Part shown: one piece after another, positions 11,748 through 24,144 of the stretch
How positions within the stretch are numbered: the first letter of the stretch is position 1
How the letters are laid out: every line of letters begins with the position of its first letter
Origin: Ampullaceana balthica
Taxonomy: Eukaryota > Mollusca > Gastropoda > Lymnaeidae
DNA length: 64,000 nucleotides
Assembly (NCBI GenBank): GCA_944989445.1
Contig: CALYLW010000061.1
Coordinates: 434,001 to 498,000, forward strand
Reading direction: 5' to 3'
Program-made: the position numbers and the translations under genes
The notes under the pieces: model-generated
Database searches by the model: none
Seen by the model: only the letters and a program-made list of their open reading frames with translations
What the model was told of the DNA's origin: nothing

Positions 11748-12131
11748 AGAGGCAGTTCGGATAGCAGAGTTTCGGATAATCAGCAATCTACTGTACGGGG
11801 TTTTTTATCACTGTCTTATGCTTATTTTAAACAAATGAAGTAAGCTCGACGAATGCCCGAGTTTTTAACTCTTTTAAATTCGTCTCTTTAATTAAATACT
11901 CGAATATATCGGGACGTTAATAAACGAGAAGGGTGCACCTAAATAATACACCGTCTGATTTCCTGACTTTTCTGCTTAGCGGATTCTGGCTTTTAATTAA
12001 CAAGCGGAGTTAAGATTGATTTTGTAACACTGATTTCCAGAACAATAAAATATGTTATCAAGCAAATGTAGAGCGTTATGTTAAGCGAATATAAACCTAT
12101 AGAGTTAATGTAAAACTTTAAAAAATAAATT
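11748..12131. other. Unassigned AT-rich stretch
   Basis: No open frame, repeat or transposon end was recognised between the SINE and the hAT element. Confidence 0.5.
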
Positions 12132-12342
12132 AGTTCCAGCATGGGCGCCCGCAGAAAATTTTCTAGGGGGGGGGCAAAATATTTTTAGTAATGTTTTAAT
12201 GTAGTTTTAATTTACTGTAGCGTATATGTATTGTAAACGAACGGACTGGGCACTGTAGTAATGAAGGGCATACATTAGTACCAAAGTTGTTATTTACACA
12301 ATGTATGCAAGTATATAATGAAACATAATTTTAAAATAAAAT

Positions 12343-14378
12343 TTATTCTTTAAACAAGAACTGGAGTCGTCTGTTATCCCTGCCAAACATATCTACAATT
12401 TTGTCCATAAAGTCTTTTTTGTTGCCGTTCACTTTGTCTCTGTGTACGCTTAACATGCACAACCCAGACAGACGTTCATCTGACATTGTAGATCTAAGCC
12501 ATGTTTTTACACGACGTAATGTGCTGAACGACCGCTCCACAGTACATGTTGTTGCTGGTAATGTTAGCAAAACTAGTAAGGCATACCTGACAGCCGGATA
12601 AAACTTTGTAAACGGTAACAAGTCGAGGAAATCTTGGCTACTTTTGTATTCTCGCGTTTTCCAAAAATCAAACCAACTCAAGGCTTCACTTTCAAAATTA
12701 TCAATGTGGTATACCTGATTAATAGTAGACATTGTATCCTTAAACTGTTGACGATTCAATTTGTACAATTTCGAAGGGTGTAGCAACGTTAAGTTAAATT
12801 GTGCACTGTTGGCGTCACAAAATCGACTCTCAATTGAGCTAATTAGAGAATCCAAGTATGGAATGTAAACTGTTTGTCTGAAGTACTCCTCAACACTTGT
12901 GGTTTCTGGATTACTTCGATGCTTTTGTCTTCCACACTGTCTTGGGATAATCAGTTCAATATCCACCTTCTGTGCGATTTGTACTGTTTTCTCAAAAATA
13001 TCCCTGAAATAGTTATCGGAATCACCTCGGTGAAGTTTTATTACACTGAGCAGGTTTTGAACTTGCAGTTGGACTTCTGGAAGATCAACTTGAACAGCTT
13101 GAAGAGCCCGAGTAACTGGTTCCAGTATGGCAGAGTACTGCGAAATAATATTGAGACAAAATAAAAACGTGCTGGACTTTGATGAACAATATAATTGATG
13201 TGCAGCCTGTCGTGTATTTCCATTTGCATGCAATGAAAATTCTTCCAGTTGACAATAAATATCTTCAAATTTACTAGAAAAAATCCGAATACTTTTATAC
13301 TTGCTTGTCCATCTTGTCTCACACAGCAGAGGAATATTTGGAACAGAGGACCTCCTTTTTGGACTTTCACGAAAAAATGTAATAATTGCTTTGATAGTAC
13401 CAATAGTATTTCGTATCACTGCAACATTATTAAGATCATTTACTACGAGATTCAGTCTATGCGAGGCACAGTGAACAAAGGCAGCCTTGGGGTAAATACT
13501 TCGAATTTTTGCCTGAACACCATTTTCTTTCCCGGCCATTGTAGAGCATCCATCATAACCTTGACCCAGCAGATTATTAAGGAGAAGACCAAATGTTTTG
13601 CAATGTTCAATAATACAATCAGATATCGTGGCGGCGTCCATATCTTTCAGAGGAGAAAATCCAAGGAATTCCTCACGAATCATAGCCTGCTCACTAGACG
13701 TATCTACAAACCGGACTCCCAGTGATAATTGTTCTGTTCCTGAGATATCTGCTGTTTCATCGGCTATGATCGAGAATCCAACAGCATTGTTGGCAGCTTT
13801 TACAATGTCTTCTCGCAGAGCTTGTTCAGACATGTTGATCAAATCATTCTGAGTTCGGTGTGATGTGTAACGTGCATTTTCAGCAGCTGTATCAAAATGG
13901 TTTTTTAAAATACTGTCTCCTCCCTCAATTCGATAAGCATAAAGTTGTTCGGCATTTCCTTTGGTGCTATTTTTCCCACGAATTGCCAAATCGTTTGTTC
14001 CGCAAAATAAGATTGTTGAAATAATAGGATACAGTTTCTTTCTGTTTTCTTCAATAATTCGTTTTACTGAATTATCTACCTGACAAATAATAACCTTATT
14101 TGGATCTCTAATGGTTGACGTGTTAGCAAACGATACTTAAGATCGACAGCAATCTTCGTAGTAGATTTTACATAGTTTCCAATGTCATATGTTAACATAG
14201 TATCTCTACTTTCAAGCTTGTCAGGGTCTGGTTCTGGTGGTAGCGTTGCTGCTCCAGATGAACAAGCAACAGTGTCCGTTTTCCGTTTTTTGCAGACAGG
14301 AGTTAACGTTATGTCTTCTACATCTGGAATCGATTGCTGTGGCTGTGTGAGAGGTTTTAAAAATTTCCGGATATCCAT
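12343..14378 (-). pseudogene. hAT transposase (ZMYM1-like type), frameshifted and internally shortened
   Basis: From ATG at 14376-14378 the protein begins MDIRKFLKPL, as many such hAT proteins do, and runs to KYRLLTRQPLEIQ before a stop at 14076. A second frame, open from about 14136, carries on through DNSVKRIIEENRKKLYPIIS and LAIRGKN to the stop at 12343. The shift therefore lies within 14076-14136. The long part holds the DDE-type core start IIADETADIS, CASHRLNLVVND, LLCETRWTSKY, and the C-terminal dimerisation region (LPATTCTVERSFSTLRRVKT, LSGLCMLSVHRD). Relatives usually have a TTF-type zinc finger of some 80 residues between KYRLLT and the DNSVKRIIEEN-like helix; none is seen here, so I infer an internal deletion. 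Such a copy would not be expected to transpose on its own. Confidence 0.88.
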
Positions 14379-14429
14379 GACGCCTAAAAGTAAACTGTTT
14401 ATTGCAATAACTTCTTCGCTTTGGTACAC

Positions 14430-15650
14430 ACAGTTATTGATGTATAAGTTCTTGAACTAACACAGGAAACATATTATACAGTTATGCTACCGTCTATGCC
14501 CTACTGACGACTATCTCTACAGCACTGTCCTAATTGTCTTACATGTCGCACCTAAATGCTGTCTCTAAAATGTTCTCCCTAAATGTTCTCTTCCTTATAT
14601 AGTCGGCGAGCCGTAAGGTGTTTGATCCGGTCCAGCAGTATTGTCATATACTCTAATCTGTATAAGTCATTTCCGGTCATTGTTAGGAGGAATTCGGAAG
14701 GCCTCACATCCGGCAGCCAAATACACAACATTGTGCTGGGCTGGGGGCGGTATTGTTTAGAGAACCGATAATTTTCACCTCTGCCCGACGTATTCCAAGC
14801 TCCACCACAATAGTGTGGTGGGCTGCAGGGGGGATGGCTGTGGAAGCTTTTACTTCCGAGTCCAATAAATTTCTGGAGCCGGATGTCCTCACTTCCGAAT
14901 TCCTGTCAGTCATCAGTAATCCAACACCCCAGGTACCGTCACCGGGAGTGAACAGAGGGCCCTTTGTTGCATGCGTGAGAAAGGGGGAGGGGAGCACAGT
15001 GGCTGGCGTTCCCCATGTATGTTTTTGGGGGCACACGGCCACATCCATAATAAAAATACTTATGTTCAAAACAACGTTTGACTCACAACATACGGTTGTA
15101 CATAAAATAACTAATATTGTAGAGAACCTGTTGGTATGTGGGTGTATTGGGCCTCATTACTACTGGTTGGACTAAACTCTCTGCTTTCACTCAATTCAAA
15201 CACCAAGACTGTAAGACTACATGAAGACTTATTATTTCCTCTTTATTGCCTCACTCCTTGATTCCGCTGCTGTCTCAATTCCGAAGCGGACGGCTGACCT
15301 TTAGATAACAGAGTCTACATTAAGCACCTCTGGGCGTCTGGACGCGGTTCGGTCTATTCATCTATCCAAGCTACCGCATGGGGCAGTTCACACATCTTGG
15401 TCAGTCTTGACCAGACTAAAAGTCCTTGCCAGCAACAGCAATCTTTGATTTAAAGACCGTTTAACTGCCCTAATTCTCTACAATATAGAAAATATAAACA
15501 TAATTACCCAGTAAAACGAAATCAGCATCAGCTTAGATACTTTCTGTTTATTTTCTCTTTACTTTAATAAATTTGTTGTCTATTATTGTCAAATTTTTTT
15601 TTAATCCATCAATCCAGGGGGGGGGCAAGCGCCCCCCCCTTGCCCCCCCC
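14430..15650. other. Non-coding right portion of the hAT element
   Basis: This lies upstream of the transposase start and inside the element. It would carry the transposase promoter and subterminal binding repeats in an active hAT. Open frames at 14704-15175 overlap on both strands and show no motif. Near the right TIR are C/G runs (15616-15650). Confidence 0.6.
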
Positions 15651-15673
15651 CTGCGGGCGCCCATGAGTTCCAG

Positions 15674-16157
15674 AAAGATGGGTGGGAGGGGGGGGCGTTA
15701 TTTGAAACTAGGGGTTTTAGGGCACTACGGCGCCCACTTTTTTTTGGTAAAAAGCCCAAGTAACTTATCCTTGTTTGATAAATACTAGATATAATAAATA
15801 TTAAATCTAAATATTTAACTTCCTGAAATGTACACAAAGTATTTTATAATTATAAATCCTCAAATCCTATTTTTACATCGCTCTCTTTTCCAAAATTATA
15901 ATATATTAAGCTAAAAACTATGACGTCAAATAATATAATTTTTTTAGAATATTTAGAATTTTGCACACCTCCTGATGCGCGCTTTGTATATATATACTTA
16001 AATATAAGCTTTAAAAATGACGTCATAGCGCTACGGATCCTTCCTTCAAACCTTTGACTTGGGCTATTACTTGGGCTATTATATTGTTTATAACGATGAT
16101 TGTGGGGGTGGGGGGATGGGGGATGCGAGTTCTCCCTGAGGGCAATTAGTCAAGATA
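15674..16157. other. Unassigned stretch
   Basis: It contains a G-run (15688-15696) and AT-rich DNA. No supported feature. Confidence 0.5.
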
Positions 16158-16508
16158 TCTTTTCTTATCTTATCTGTTACAGACGCTCCTTCATTATAGA
16201 AGATTATTGCGTCCTACGCTTATCTATGATTTGTGTTTAGTCCTGCATTTTTATTAGAGATTTAAATGTTGATAAAGTGTTGGTTTTCCTGGTTTCTTCA
16301 GGCAACCCATTCCACGCCCGAATTCCGGACGGGAAGAACGAAAATTTGTATGTGTTTGTTCTTAAGAAAAGTGTTTTTATCCTTATGTCTATCTGAGGGT
16401 TATATTAAGTTATCTGTGTGTTGTATTTCTAAATTAGAATTACTTGCTTTATGTATGATTACTACTTAAATCTTGGTTCTTCTATCCTCAAGTGGTTCAA
16501 GGTTTAAT
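16158..16508 (-). mobile_element. 5'-truncated 3' end of the Jockey/CR1-like LINE
   Basis: The reverse complement aligns by eye with 24965-25336: it shares CTTCCCGTCCGGAATTCGGG, GTGGAATGGGTTGCCTGAAG, the same TAA after ATGCAGGAC, and the tail with GAAGGAGCGTCTGTAACAGA then GATAAG. Small indels and stops in the coding part make it non-functional. Confidence 0.9.
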
Positions 16509-18149
16509 GATTAAGCTAAGATACGCCACTGAAAAAAGCATTAAAAAATATATCTACATAAGAATATGTGTTAATATTGCAAGTGAAGAAATGTGTGCCA
16601 TGGGAATTGACAGTTAAGAGATGCCAGGGGGCAACAAACACTATGTGGAGATTGTTGAGGACGTTAATTACACTAGTCACCAGATCTACGCGGCTATGTA
16701 GGTCGCGACGAGGACAGAAAGGTGTGTGACTAATTGTGCAGGACAGTTCTGAACGTTGAAGAAGCACATAGCATTTAATAGCCAATAAAAAACAAATCGA
16801 TTGTGACTATTTTAACTCTCATGTCGCCAGCAAGGCCGCACGTCTTCTTGGTTTCAAAGGTTCTAAAACTATACAAAATATGGCGCCAAGTGAGCGGTAG
16901 TCTTAGAGGACTATATACGACGCCAGTTCGTAATATCTAAGAATAATTGTTCAGTGTTCAACAAAGTCTCCGACCATCTTGCTCTTGATGATTTACACAA
17001 TTATAAGAAAATTTTCAGCATGGAAAAATCAAATACGAAAAAGAAACACAAAAAACAACGTTGCTTTAAAAGCACAGATGTCAAATGTTAGCCCTGCGTC
17101 TTCCTTGCCCTGATGAAATCCCTGAAGCTGAAACGGTAAAAGGATGATTGGTAAAGTATGTCACGGCCTTACCATCTGATGGGGTTCCATAGATAGCACA
17201 GATCAGCAAGCGCCCTACATTGTGGTACCGGATGCGCCAGGCAAATCGATGAGTTTTATTTTCGTGAGCCATCCGGGGTCATCTCCCTTGGTCGACTCTT
17301 TTAAACCCTGACGTCATCGCGCTCTACAAGTGAAGTCGCATTAAATATTGTCAAATCACGCGGGAACGCTAATTCATGAAGCTTTTTCATTCATCAAGTA
17401 TAGCGCTGATAACAAAGGTTGAATCAACTCAAACTTGACTTGATCAATCATTCTGTAGCAAAGAAAAAAAAAGTCCGATGGATTGTGATGAGACAAAGTA
17501 ATACTTTATTGTTTTTTTTTGTTGTTTTTTTTGTTGTTTTTTTATTTTAATTTTTTTAATTATTTTTTTTTAAAGATGATAAGACAAGTAAGTCTGTTGT
17601 GTCTGACTGACGGGGTCTCTGCTCAAGCAACCTGAAAAATAATAATATGTATTCTACTAAGGCTCATTGTAAGAGTCCCAATTAGAATACATGCTCCCTC
17701 AAAATGTCATCAACGCAGAATATCAACCCCCCCCCCACACACACACACCCTACCCCCAACTTGAACTGCATTTTGATTTCAACGGCAACAAATATTCACA
17801 TCTCAGATTTATGCCAGAAATGTTTTAGTCCAACAAAATAAAAATCTATGCATGAAATGTGCTTTTTTTTCCTTCAAAAATCTCATTTAAGGCCGTTTGT
17901 TTGTTTATTTTTTGTTTATTCTTGTGTGGGGGGGGGGATTTATCCTTTAAAAATAAAAATAAATAAAATAAAAACATACGTTACTTAGATAGCCTGAATG
18001 ATTAGAAGAGAATTTTATATTTGGATGAATATATTCCTGATTATATTACGACCATAATAGTATATGCTGATTTTATTCATAATTATATGACGGCGGTAGT
18101 TGTATAACAGCAATACTTACCGACGTAACTGTCATTTATGTGGTTGTTA
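16509..18149. other. Unassigned stretch
   Basis: It holds poly-T tracts at 17509-17565, a C-run plus (CA)n at 17728-17748 and a G-run near 17929. Two short open frames (16516-16785, 17081-17272, both minus) have no recognisable features. No transposon ends were identified. Confidence 0.45.
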
Positions 18150-18278
18150 GGTTATGAATGTGTATTAAATACTTATATGTATGTTATTATCTTTATGTAA
18201 AGTGCTGTGAGCCACTGTGAGCCCAGTTTCTTACTGGGTTACAGCGTTATATAAATTATCAAGTTAGTATTATTATTA
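18150..18278 (+). mobile_element. Solo 3' end of the L2/CR1-like LINE
   Basis: GTGCTGTGAGCC ... GAGCCCAGTTTCTTACTGGG ... ATATAAATTATC matches, on the opposite strand, the 3' UTR of the nested LINE at 1387-1440, and it likewise ends in a TTA-type tract (18270-18278). Only the last 100 bp or so are present. Confidence 0.7.
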
Positions 18279-19089
18279 GGGCTGTTAACGATTAATTTAA
18301 ATGTAATCGTTAACTTTAGAAAAATTTAATAAACGATTAATTAATCGTTAATTTCGATTAAAGACAAAAATTGAAATTTATGGTGTCATAACTAACATAA
18401 GTAACATTTATTAAAATACTTGTCGAAAATCGAAATAACACTGGAATGTCTTCTTTATATGACATATTTTAATCATCAACGCAAACAGACAAGTGTATTG
18501 ACATTATTTGGTTCAAGGGATGAGCGGGTCTTATTGACAATAAAACCAGCCGAGCTGAAAAATCATTCACACAGCTTTAGATTTACTGCAGTGTATGTTT
18601 TTGTTTTGCAGGTGATATTTAAGCGAAGTGTTAAAACCATGGTAGCAATGTTCCCCTTAGGCAGCGCGGCTGCGCAGATATTTGACCGACGCCACGCGGT
18701 AGTTTAGAATCACAGCGCAGCAAATTTTGTAAAATATTGCACAAAAAATTGACGTTTTGCAAATTTGCAGACGAGCTGTTGTTTTTTTTAACTTTGCACA
18801 CGGACAAACGAAGCATAGTCTTAGATGGAACATTGCATGGTAGGCAAACGATTTCTCTCAATGGACACAGTAACCTTTATCAACATTTTGAACATTCACG
18901 CCAGTCAATAGTTTAAAGCCAAAACGTTCATGTAATCGTCCGAAATTAGTATATATTTATCAGCCGAAATATTTTACTTTTTGACTTCCAGTACATTTAT
19001 AAGTGGTGGGTCAATTAATCGTTAAAAAATATTGATCGTTAAAATTTTTAACGATTAATCGAGAAATTAATCGTTAATTTCCGCAGCCC
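18279..19089. mobile_element. MITE-like element with GGGCTG termini and ATTAATCG-rich ends
   Basis: The left end GGGCTGTTAACGATTAAT and the right end, reverse-complemented GGGCTGCGGAAATTAACG, are imperfect inverted repeats rich in nested CGATTAAT/ATTAATCG words. Both sides carry TA (18277-18278 and 19090-19091) in an ATTATTA-rich context, so a TA or 8-bp duplication cannot be told apart. The 811-bp body has no transposase. The left terminus resembles 37268-37370. Confidence 0.7.
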
Positions 19090-19755
19090 TAATTATTATA
19101 ATAATAAAAATAATATCTTTATTTTCGCCACCAGGCATGTGAGAGTGTTTTGAAAGAATCGAAAAGCTCTGTACAATACCAGTGTCAAGTATATAAGAAA
19201 TCCATGTAAAGAAACTTGCTTATAGCTCAAACGTCTGCTGATGAATTTATTCGGTAAATAAGTCAAATGAGTCAAATGAGCTGGTCCAAGGCTTACAGCA
19301 GAAGCTTGATCCTCCCCTCCCGAGACAACGACGTGACCACGACACACCAACAACACGGTACAGGAGCTGCTCGTTCCTGCTAATCATTGACAGATAACAG
19401 CTTCCAAAAGGCACAGTTGAAGGGACAGCACTAACATATTTCTGTCATTTTCCTCCTGTCCCATCCAGTTTTATGAATGGAATGAATGAAGCCAATGACG
19501 TATCTTCTTCAATGAAACAACGCAACTGTCCTCAGCAAAAACACAGGAGCCAGAATGATTCTAAGCATGTATCGTGGCCAAAATATAGTCGGAAAAATTA
19601 TAGTCTGAAAAATTGTCCCTAGAGCTGCCAACTTTACAAGTCATGGAAAAGCAGTTAATACTTGCAGACAGCCCAAAAAGGGGTAAAAGGAACTTAATAC
19701 AAAAGACAAAATCTCATACGGGCATTTAATGACCACTATGATGGCAAACAGACAA
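19090..19755. other. Unassigned stretch
   Basis: No gene or repeat could be supported. The open frame at 19096-19356 (minus) shows no domain. Confidence 0.45.
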
Positions 19756-19906
19756 GGGAATATGTAGGAATATGTAGGAATATGTAGGAATATGTAGGAA
19801 TGTGTAGGAATGTGTAGGAATGTGTAGGAATGTGTAGGAATGTGTAGGAATGTGTAGGAATGTGTAGGAATGTGTAGGAATATGTAGGAATATGTAGGAA
19901 TATGTA
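19756..19906. repeat. Minisatellite, 10-bp unit (TRTGTAGGAA)
   Basis: About fifteen exact 10-bp copies are ordered in blocks: four with TATGTAGGAA, eight with TGTGTAGGAA, then three with TATGTAGGAA. The block order suggests expansion of a single-base variant in the middle of the array. Confidence 0.95.
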
Positions 19907-19909
19907 AAA

Positions 19910-20350
19910 AAAATTAGGAATATGGTTCACGGAATTTATGACAATGACAGGCATGGTGAAAAGTAATAATTAATTTTGGAGAGAAAAAGAAAAAAAAATC
20001 TCAACATTGCCGTAATTTCCTATTCGCGTATGTGCATAACATGCACACAAAGTGACGAAACAGGAACTTTTCCATACAAAGATTCTAACTTGCATTCAGC
20101 AGTTATTGAATACTTTCCGAGCATAAAGAGAGAATTGTAGAGAGAAAAAGACTCAATAAATTGACTTTCGTCGATAATATGGACATTGGATGCTGGAGTT
20201 TATCTGTGCCTAAACACGAGCAGCAATTGAAGAAGAAGACTTTAGTTTCATCTGTACAAATGGACTTGTTATGGAGAGTTGGTGGCAGGGGGGGGCTGAT
20301 TGGGCTAAAGCCAGGGGCCCCCAATGATTTAATGCTAAATTAAGGGCCCA
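19910..20350. other. Unassigned stretch
   Basis: No supported feature between two minisatellites. The short open frames on both strands near 20103-20343 are not convincing. Confidence 0.45.
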
Positions 20351-20354
20351 CATC

Positions 20355-20700
20355 GTCTGTTTGGTGTAGCTCGTGTCTTTAGTGCATCTCGTGTGTTTGG
20401 TGTATCTCGTGTATTTGGTGTAGCTCCTGTGTTTGGTGCATCTCGTGTGTTTGGTGTAGCTCGTGTGTTTGGTGTGCTTTGTGTGGTTGGAATGTTTAGT
20501 TTGGTTTGTGTAGTTCGTGAGGTAGGTGTAGTTCGTGAGGTAGGTGTAGTTCGTGAGGTAGGTGTAGTTCGTGAGGTAGGTGTAGTTCGTGAGGTAGGTG
20601 TAGTTTGTGAGGTAGGTGTAGTTCGTGAGGTAGGTGTAGTTCGTGAGGTAGGTGTAGTTCGTGAGGTAAGTGTAGTTCGTGAGTTAGGTGTAGTTGGCAT
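20355..20700. repeat. Minisatellite, 18-bp unit, two variant blocks
   Basis: The left block is built on GTGTTTGGTGTAGCTC-type units and the right block (about 20511-20695) on GTAGGTGTAGTTCGTGAG. Both have an 18-bp period and share the same register, so they are one array with two sub-families. Because 18 is a multiple of three, frames stay open on both strands (VFGVAR and VREVGV on plus, TSRTTP and PHELHL on minus). Confidence 0.92.
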
Positions 20701-20784
20701 GGTAGCAAACAGTTGTACCTACACTGAATCACAGCGCCCTTTCCTATCAAAACACTAAATGTGACAGTGCACCAACTGATAGCC

Positions 20785-20960
20785 TCTTATCTCGACGTCG
20801 TCTCTGGCATTCTATCTTAAGATAGACTACCACGTCGTTGCCTCTGACAGTCTATCTCAGGATATTCTAGCACGACGTTGTCTCTGACAATCTATCTAGG
20901 ATAGACTAGCACGATGTTGTCTCTGACTAGCACAATTGCTGGTACCACGACGTCGTCTTT
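20785..20960. repeat. Degenerate tandem repeat, unit about 53 bp
   Basis: Three to four copies of GACGTCGTCTCTGGCATTCT / ATCTCAGGATAGACTAGCAC type. The units differ by several substitutions and the last is truncated. Each contains a short palindrome around AGATAGACTA / TCTATCT. Confidence 0.75.
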
Positions 20961-23190
20961 GGCATTCTATCATCACTCTGAATTCATGCAGTCAAACATG
21001 ACATTTAAAAAAAACAAATTTTAATACTGATCTTTTGAAGAAACATGGAGAGAGTTCGTAGACATGAGATCATGCAGTAATCTCTCATTGTTATTCAATG
21101 CAACCGTAAGACAACACTCAAAAAAGAAATTTCAGACATCTTACAGCCTTGACATTTCAGAGTGTTTACCAGAGTCTGGCCTTGACTTTCGGAAATTTAC
21201 TGCCTCATGGCATTGACATGCACGGTTGTCAGAGACGACACACGAACCGAAGCCGTGAGCCCAGGAATCGAATGAGTTATTTTTAACACGTGCAACATAA
21301 ATTAACCTCGTGAGCAAAGCGGTGCATCGTCAAAACATCCAATAAAATATGTTGGCCAATTTAAGTGACTGCTGGAACATTTCATGTCGCTTGCCTGCAC
21401 TGAAGCAATGTTAGTGTGCGTGTGGTGCCCACCCCACCGCCCCCACCCCCCGATGGATCTGCGTGTAGGAGACAATGTTAGAGACTAAAGTGGGGCCCAA
21501 TGGTCAATGTCAGAGAGTAACACGGGGCCCAGTGTAAGTAATATCAAATATATATTGGCTGATGGACGGCATGACGTCACTGGTAATGCTCTTCTTGTTT
21601 GGAATTTTTGATGACTACTGTACACATTATGAAAAGTAAATATATAATACGATATACGAATATTGAGTATATATTTTTATATGTACTATAATTTTTTTAA
21701 AAAGTAATTTGAAATGTTTGGAATTAAAAGTTGACTTTTCGTGCCGTGCTATTAGTTGATACATTTTTTTCTATAATTTGTGTCAATAAAAAAGTACAAT
21801 TTAATATGCGTAGATCAAAAAAATAATACATTTTTTTTCTTTTAAATTTTATTTTTTATTTTTTTATTTACAATATGAACGAATGTTGAAAGAAGGTTTA
21901 ATAATTACGTTGAATCAAAACAAAAGAAAAAGTAAAAAATAAAAACCACAAATAATCTGAGATCAAGTCCGTTAAATTTGATAATAAATACACGTAAGTA
22001 GCGTTAACAATCAAGAAAACGGAAAAGGTTTAATCAAATGACAGACGGGACAAAAATACAGGGGAGGGAATACCAACTTCCAAAGTTAGATAACAAGAAT
22101 ATTATTTATAAAAATTTTATTAACCGTCTTGGTCAAGGTAATGCCGTGATTTGTAGAGTACAAATTATTTATGGCACCTAGGAAAATTAATCTGGATTTA
22201 ATCAAAGACTTCACCAGCGGTCGCATATAATCACGACTCAATTTTAAAATAGCAAAAAATCAAAGTGCATTCACAATGGTTTCATTTTAACAGTTTACTG
22301 AACCTTTCAACGACTCTTTAATTAAATGAACGGTTTGACATTTAGAGTTCAAATGTAGAGTAGAGTATGTTTATTACATCAATAAACATAATTCCCGTCG
22401 TCTTTGTGTATGTATGGTTATAATGTAACTAATTTTAGAAAGCAGCGCACCAAATTACTGCACCAAAAATAACACTTTTCGAATGTTCCGCATAAAATTG
22501 TTCAATATGATAATAAATTAATCAAATAAAAATAAATGAAAGTTCTGTATTAAGTTATTTTTTAATCTGATGTGTACTTTTTTGAAAAATTCCGTCATTT
22601 TTGATGGTTGATACGCTAGTTTAAGAATAATTATACTGGAGGGTAGATGTATCAAAGCTAATAAATTTTAATGTATGAGACGAAAATCTGCAGAGTGAAG
22701 TTTTAATGAACTACATTGAGTCGTTACACAGAGACGTCACCGCCCACCTGTGTAAATTCAAGTAATCCTACAAACATTTGAATGTCACATTCCATGACCT
22801 CACTGATTTTTTTTACATCTGTAAGATTTTACGTATGGGGACGTCTATAAAGTACGTCCCGCTCCAGAGGGTGGGAGGGAGTGTAAGAAAGTGTGACAGT
22901 TTGTGACAAGGGGGAGGGGGGTTCCGGCCATGTGTCACGTCAAAAAGTAGAAATATCTACGTCTTCTCTGAACGGTCAGTTTCTAACGCTCCGACAAGTT
23001 AATCGATTTTAGACATTTCTGAAATCGTCGTTGGATCTTCTAATTAGAAGTGCATAGGAAAAATAACAACTTGCTAAAAGAGAATGAATGGTCATCAATA
23101 TCAGAGATGGTGCAGTCCATGTAGGGCACTGGACTGGTCATCATTAACAGTCTCCCAATCTGACCGAGCCATGACCTTGCACCATCATGC
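20961..23190. other. Unassigned AT-rich stretch
   Basis: It contains no long open frame and no clear repeat. Near 22838-22930 the words GACGTCTATAAAGTACGTC and GTGACAAGGGGGAGGGGGG recall the ends of the PIF-like elements at 33858 and 62821, so it may hold a worn relict of that family. A short GGGGCCCA duplication lies at 21490-21535. Confidence 0.5.
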
Positions 23191-23194
23191 TTGG

Positions 23195-23567
23195 ACCCCC
23201 CCCACCAGATGTAGGTCCTTCTCCACCTGATGTAGGTCCTTCTCCACCAGATGTAGGTCCTTCTCCACCTGATGTAGGTCCTTCTACTACTCATGTAGGT
23301 CCTTCTACACCCCATATAGGTCCTCCACCTCATGTAGGTCCTTCTACACCCCATGTAGGTCCTCCACCTGATGTAGGTCCTTCTCCATCTGATGTAGGTC
23401 CTTCTCCACCTGATGTAGGTCCTTCTCCGCCTGATGTAGGTCCTTCTCCACCTGCTGTAGGTCCTTCTCCACCTGATGTAGGCCCTTCTCCACTTGATGT
23501 AGGCCCTTCTCCACCTCATGTAGGTCCTTTTCCACCTCATGTAGGTCCTTCTCCACCTCATACGTCC
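23195..23567. repeat. Minisatellite, 21-bp unit (GATGTAGGTCCTTCTCCACC)
   Basis: About seventeen copies, with some 15- to 18-bp shortened units. On the plus strand the unit reads DVGPSPP in an open frame starting at 23187; on minus it reads RWRRTYI or VEKDLHQ. All are by-products of a unit divisible by three. A 33-bp direct duplication (CACTACAGACAGGATTTCTG) lies just downstream at 23631-23697. Confidence 0.93.
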
Positions 23568-24144
23568 ATATCCCTGGTCTACCTGTTAGCTGTCTGTCTG
23601 CCTCTTGGTGTCTATATTATATTATCTTTGCTGCACTACAGACAGGATTTCTGTCCAGGTTACATGCACTACAGACAGGATTTCTGTCCAGTTTACCTGC
23701 CCATCAGTCAGCCGTTGATATTTATTGCCTCGTCTTCAAACACTGATTTATCACGTGACTCAATCATCGCCTTTATGTTTTTTCTTGGTTATTCCCCTAG
23801 CTCAAATTTATGTTCCTATTAGTTTGTATTTGTATAACACGGACGTTTGTTTCAACGGCTCTACGGCTCTACCTGTTACCGTATTACCTTATGACCGTAT
23901 GACCGTATTACCGTGGTAGGCAGTAAACCTTAAAGTTTTATGTTTACCAGGAAGTAAACTAAATCTAAGAATTAACGGTCAGAACCGAAGTTTATAGTCT
24001 GTTGTAAAAATAACTTTAAAAATTCAAATGCCTGCAATCTATTGTTGGTTGTTGCATCATTTGACTGTGAAAAACCAAATAGAACTACGGACTACGAGTA
24101 TACAGCTCTTTGGTTATCAATTTTAACTCAGCTGAATACACTCA
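23568..24144. other. Unassigned stretch with short local duplications
   Basis: Besides the duplicated 33-bp block at 23631-23697, there is a GACCGTATTACC-type micro-repeat at 23877-23917. No gene was recognised. Confidence 0.5.

Larger units (their letters stand above)
12140..15665 (-). mobile_element. hAT-superfamily DNA transposon with intact ends and 8-bp target duplication
   Basis: The left end reads CATGGGCGCCCGCAG (12140-12154) and the right end is its exact reverse complement, CTGCGGGCGCCCATG (15651-15665). Outside them AGTTCCAG occurs directly on both sides (12132-12139 and 15666-15673), the 8-bp target-site duplication typical of hAT elements. The element is 3526 bp with a transposase gene on the minus strand (12343-14378). 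About 1.3 kb between that gene and the right end holds no clear coding sequence. G-rich runs follow both TIRs. Perfect TIRs and TSD suggest a fairly recent insertion, although the transposase is damaged. Confidence 0.95.

Noticed and set aside
14704..15175. A second gene inside the hAT element
   Set aside because: Frames overlap on both strands without any motif; this is the non-coding right part of the element.
22838..22930. Third PIF/Harbinger-like element
   Set aside because: One end shows similar words (GACGTCTATAAAGTACGTC) but no matching second terminus or duplication was found.
23187..23822. Open frame with DVGPSPP heptad repeats, resembling a structural or CTD-like protein
   Set aside because: It is a 21-bp minisatellite; several frames on both strands are open, the unit varies without regard to codons (15- and 18-bp short units), and the unique tail has no domain.
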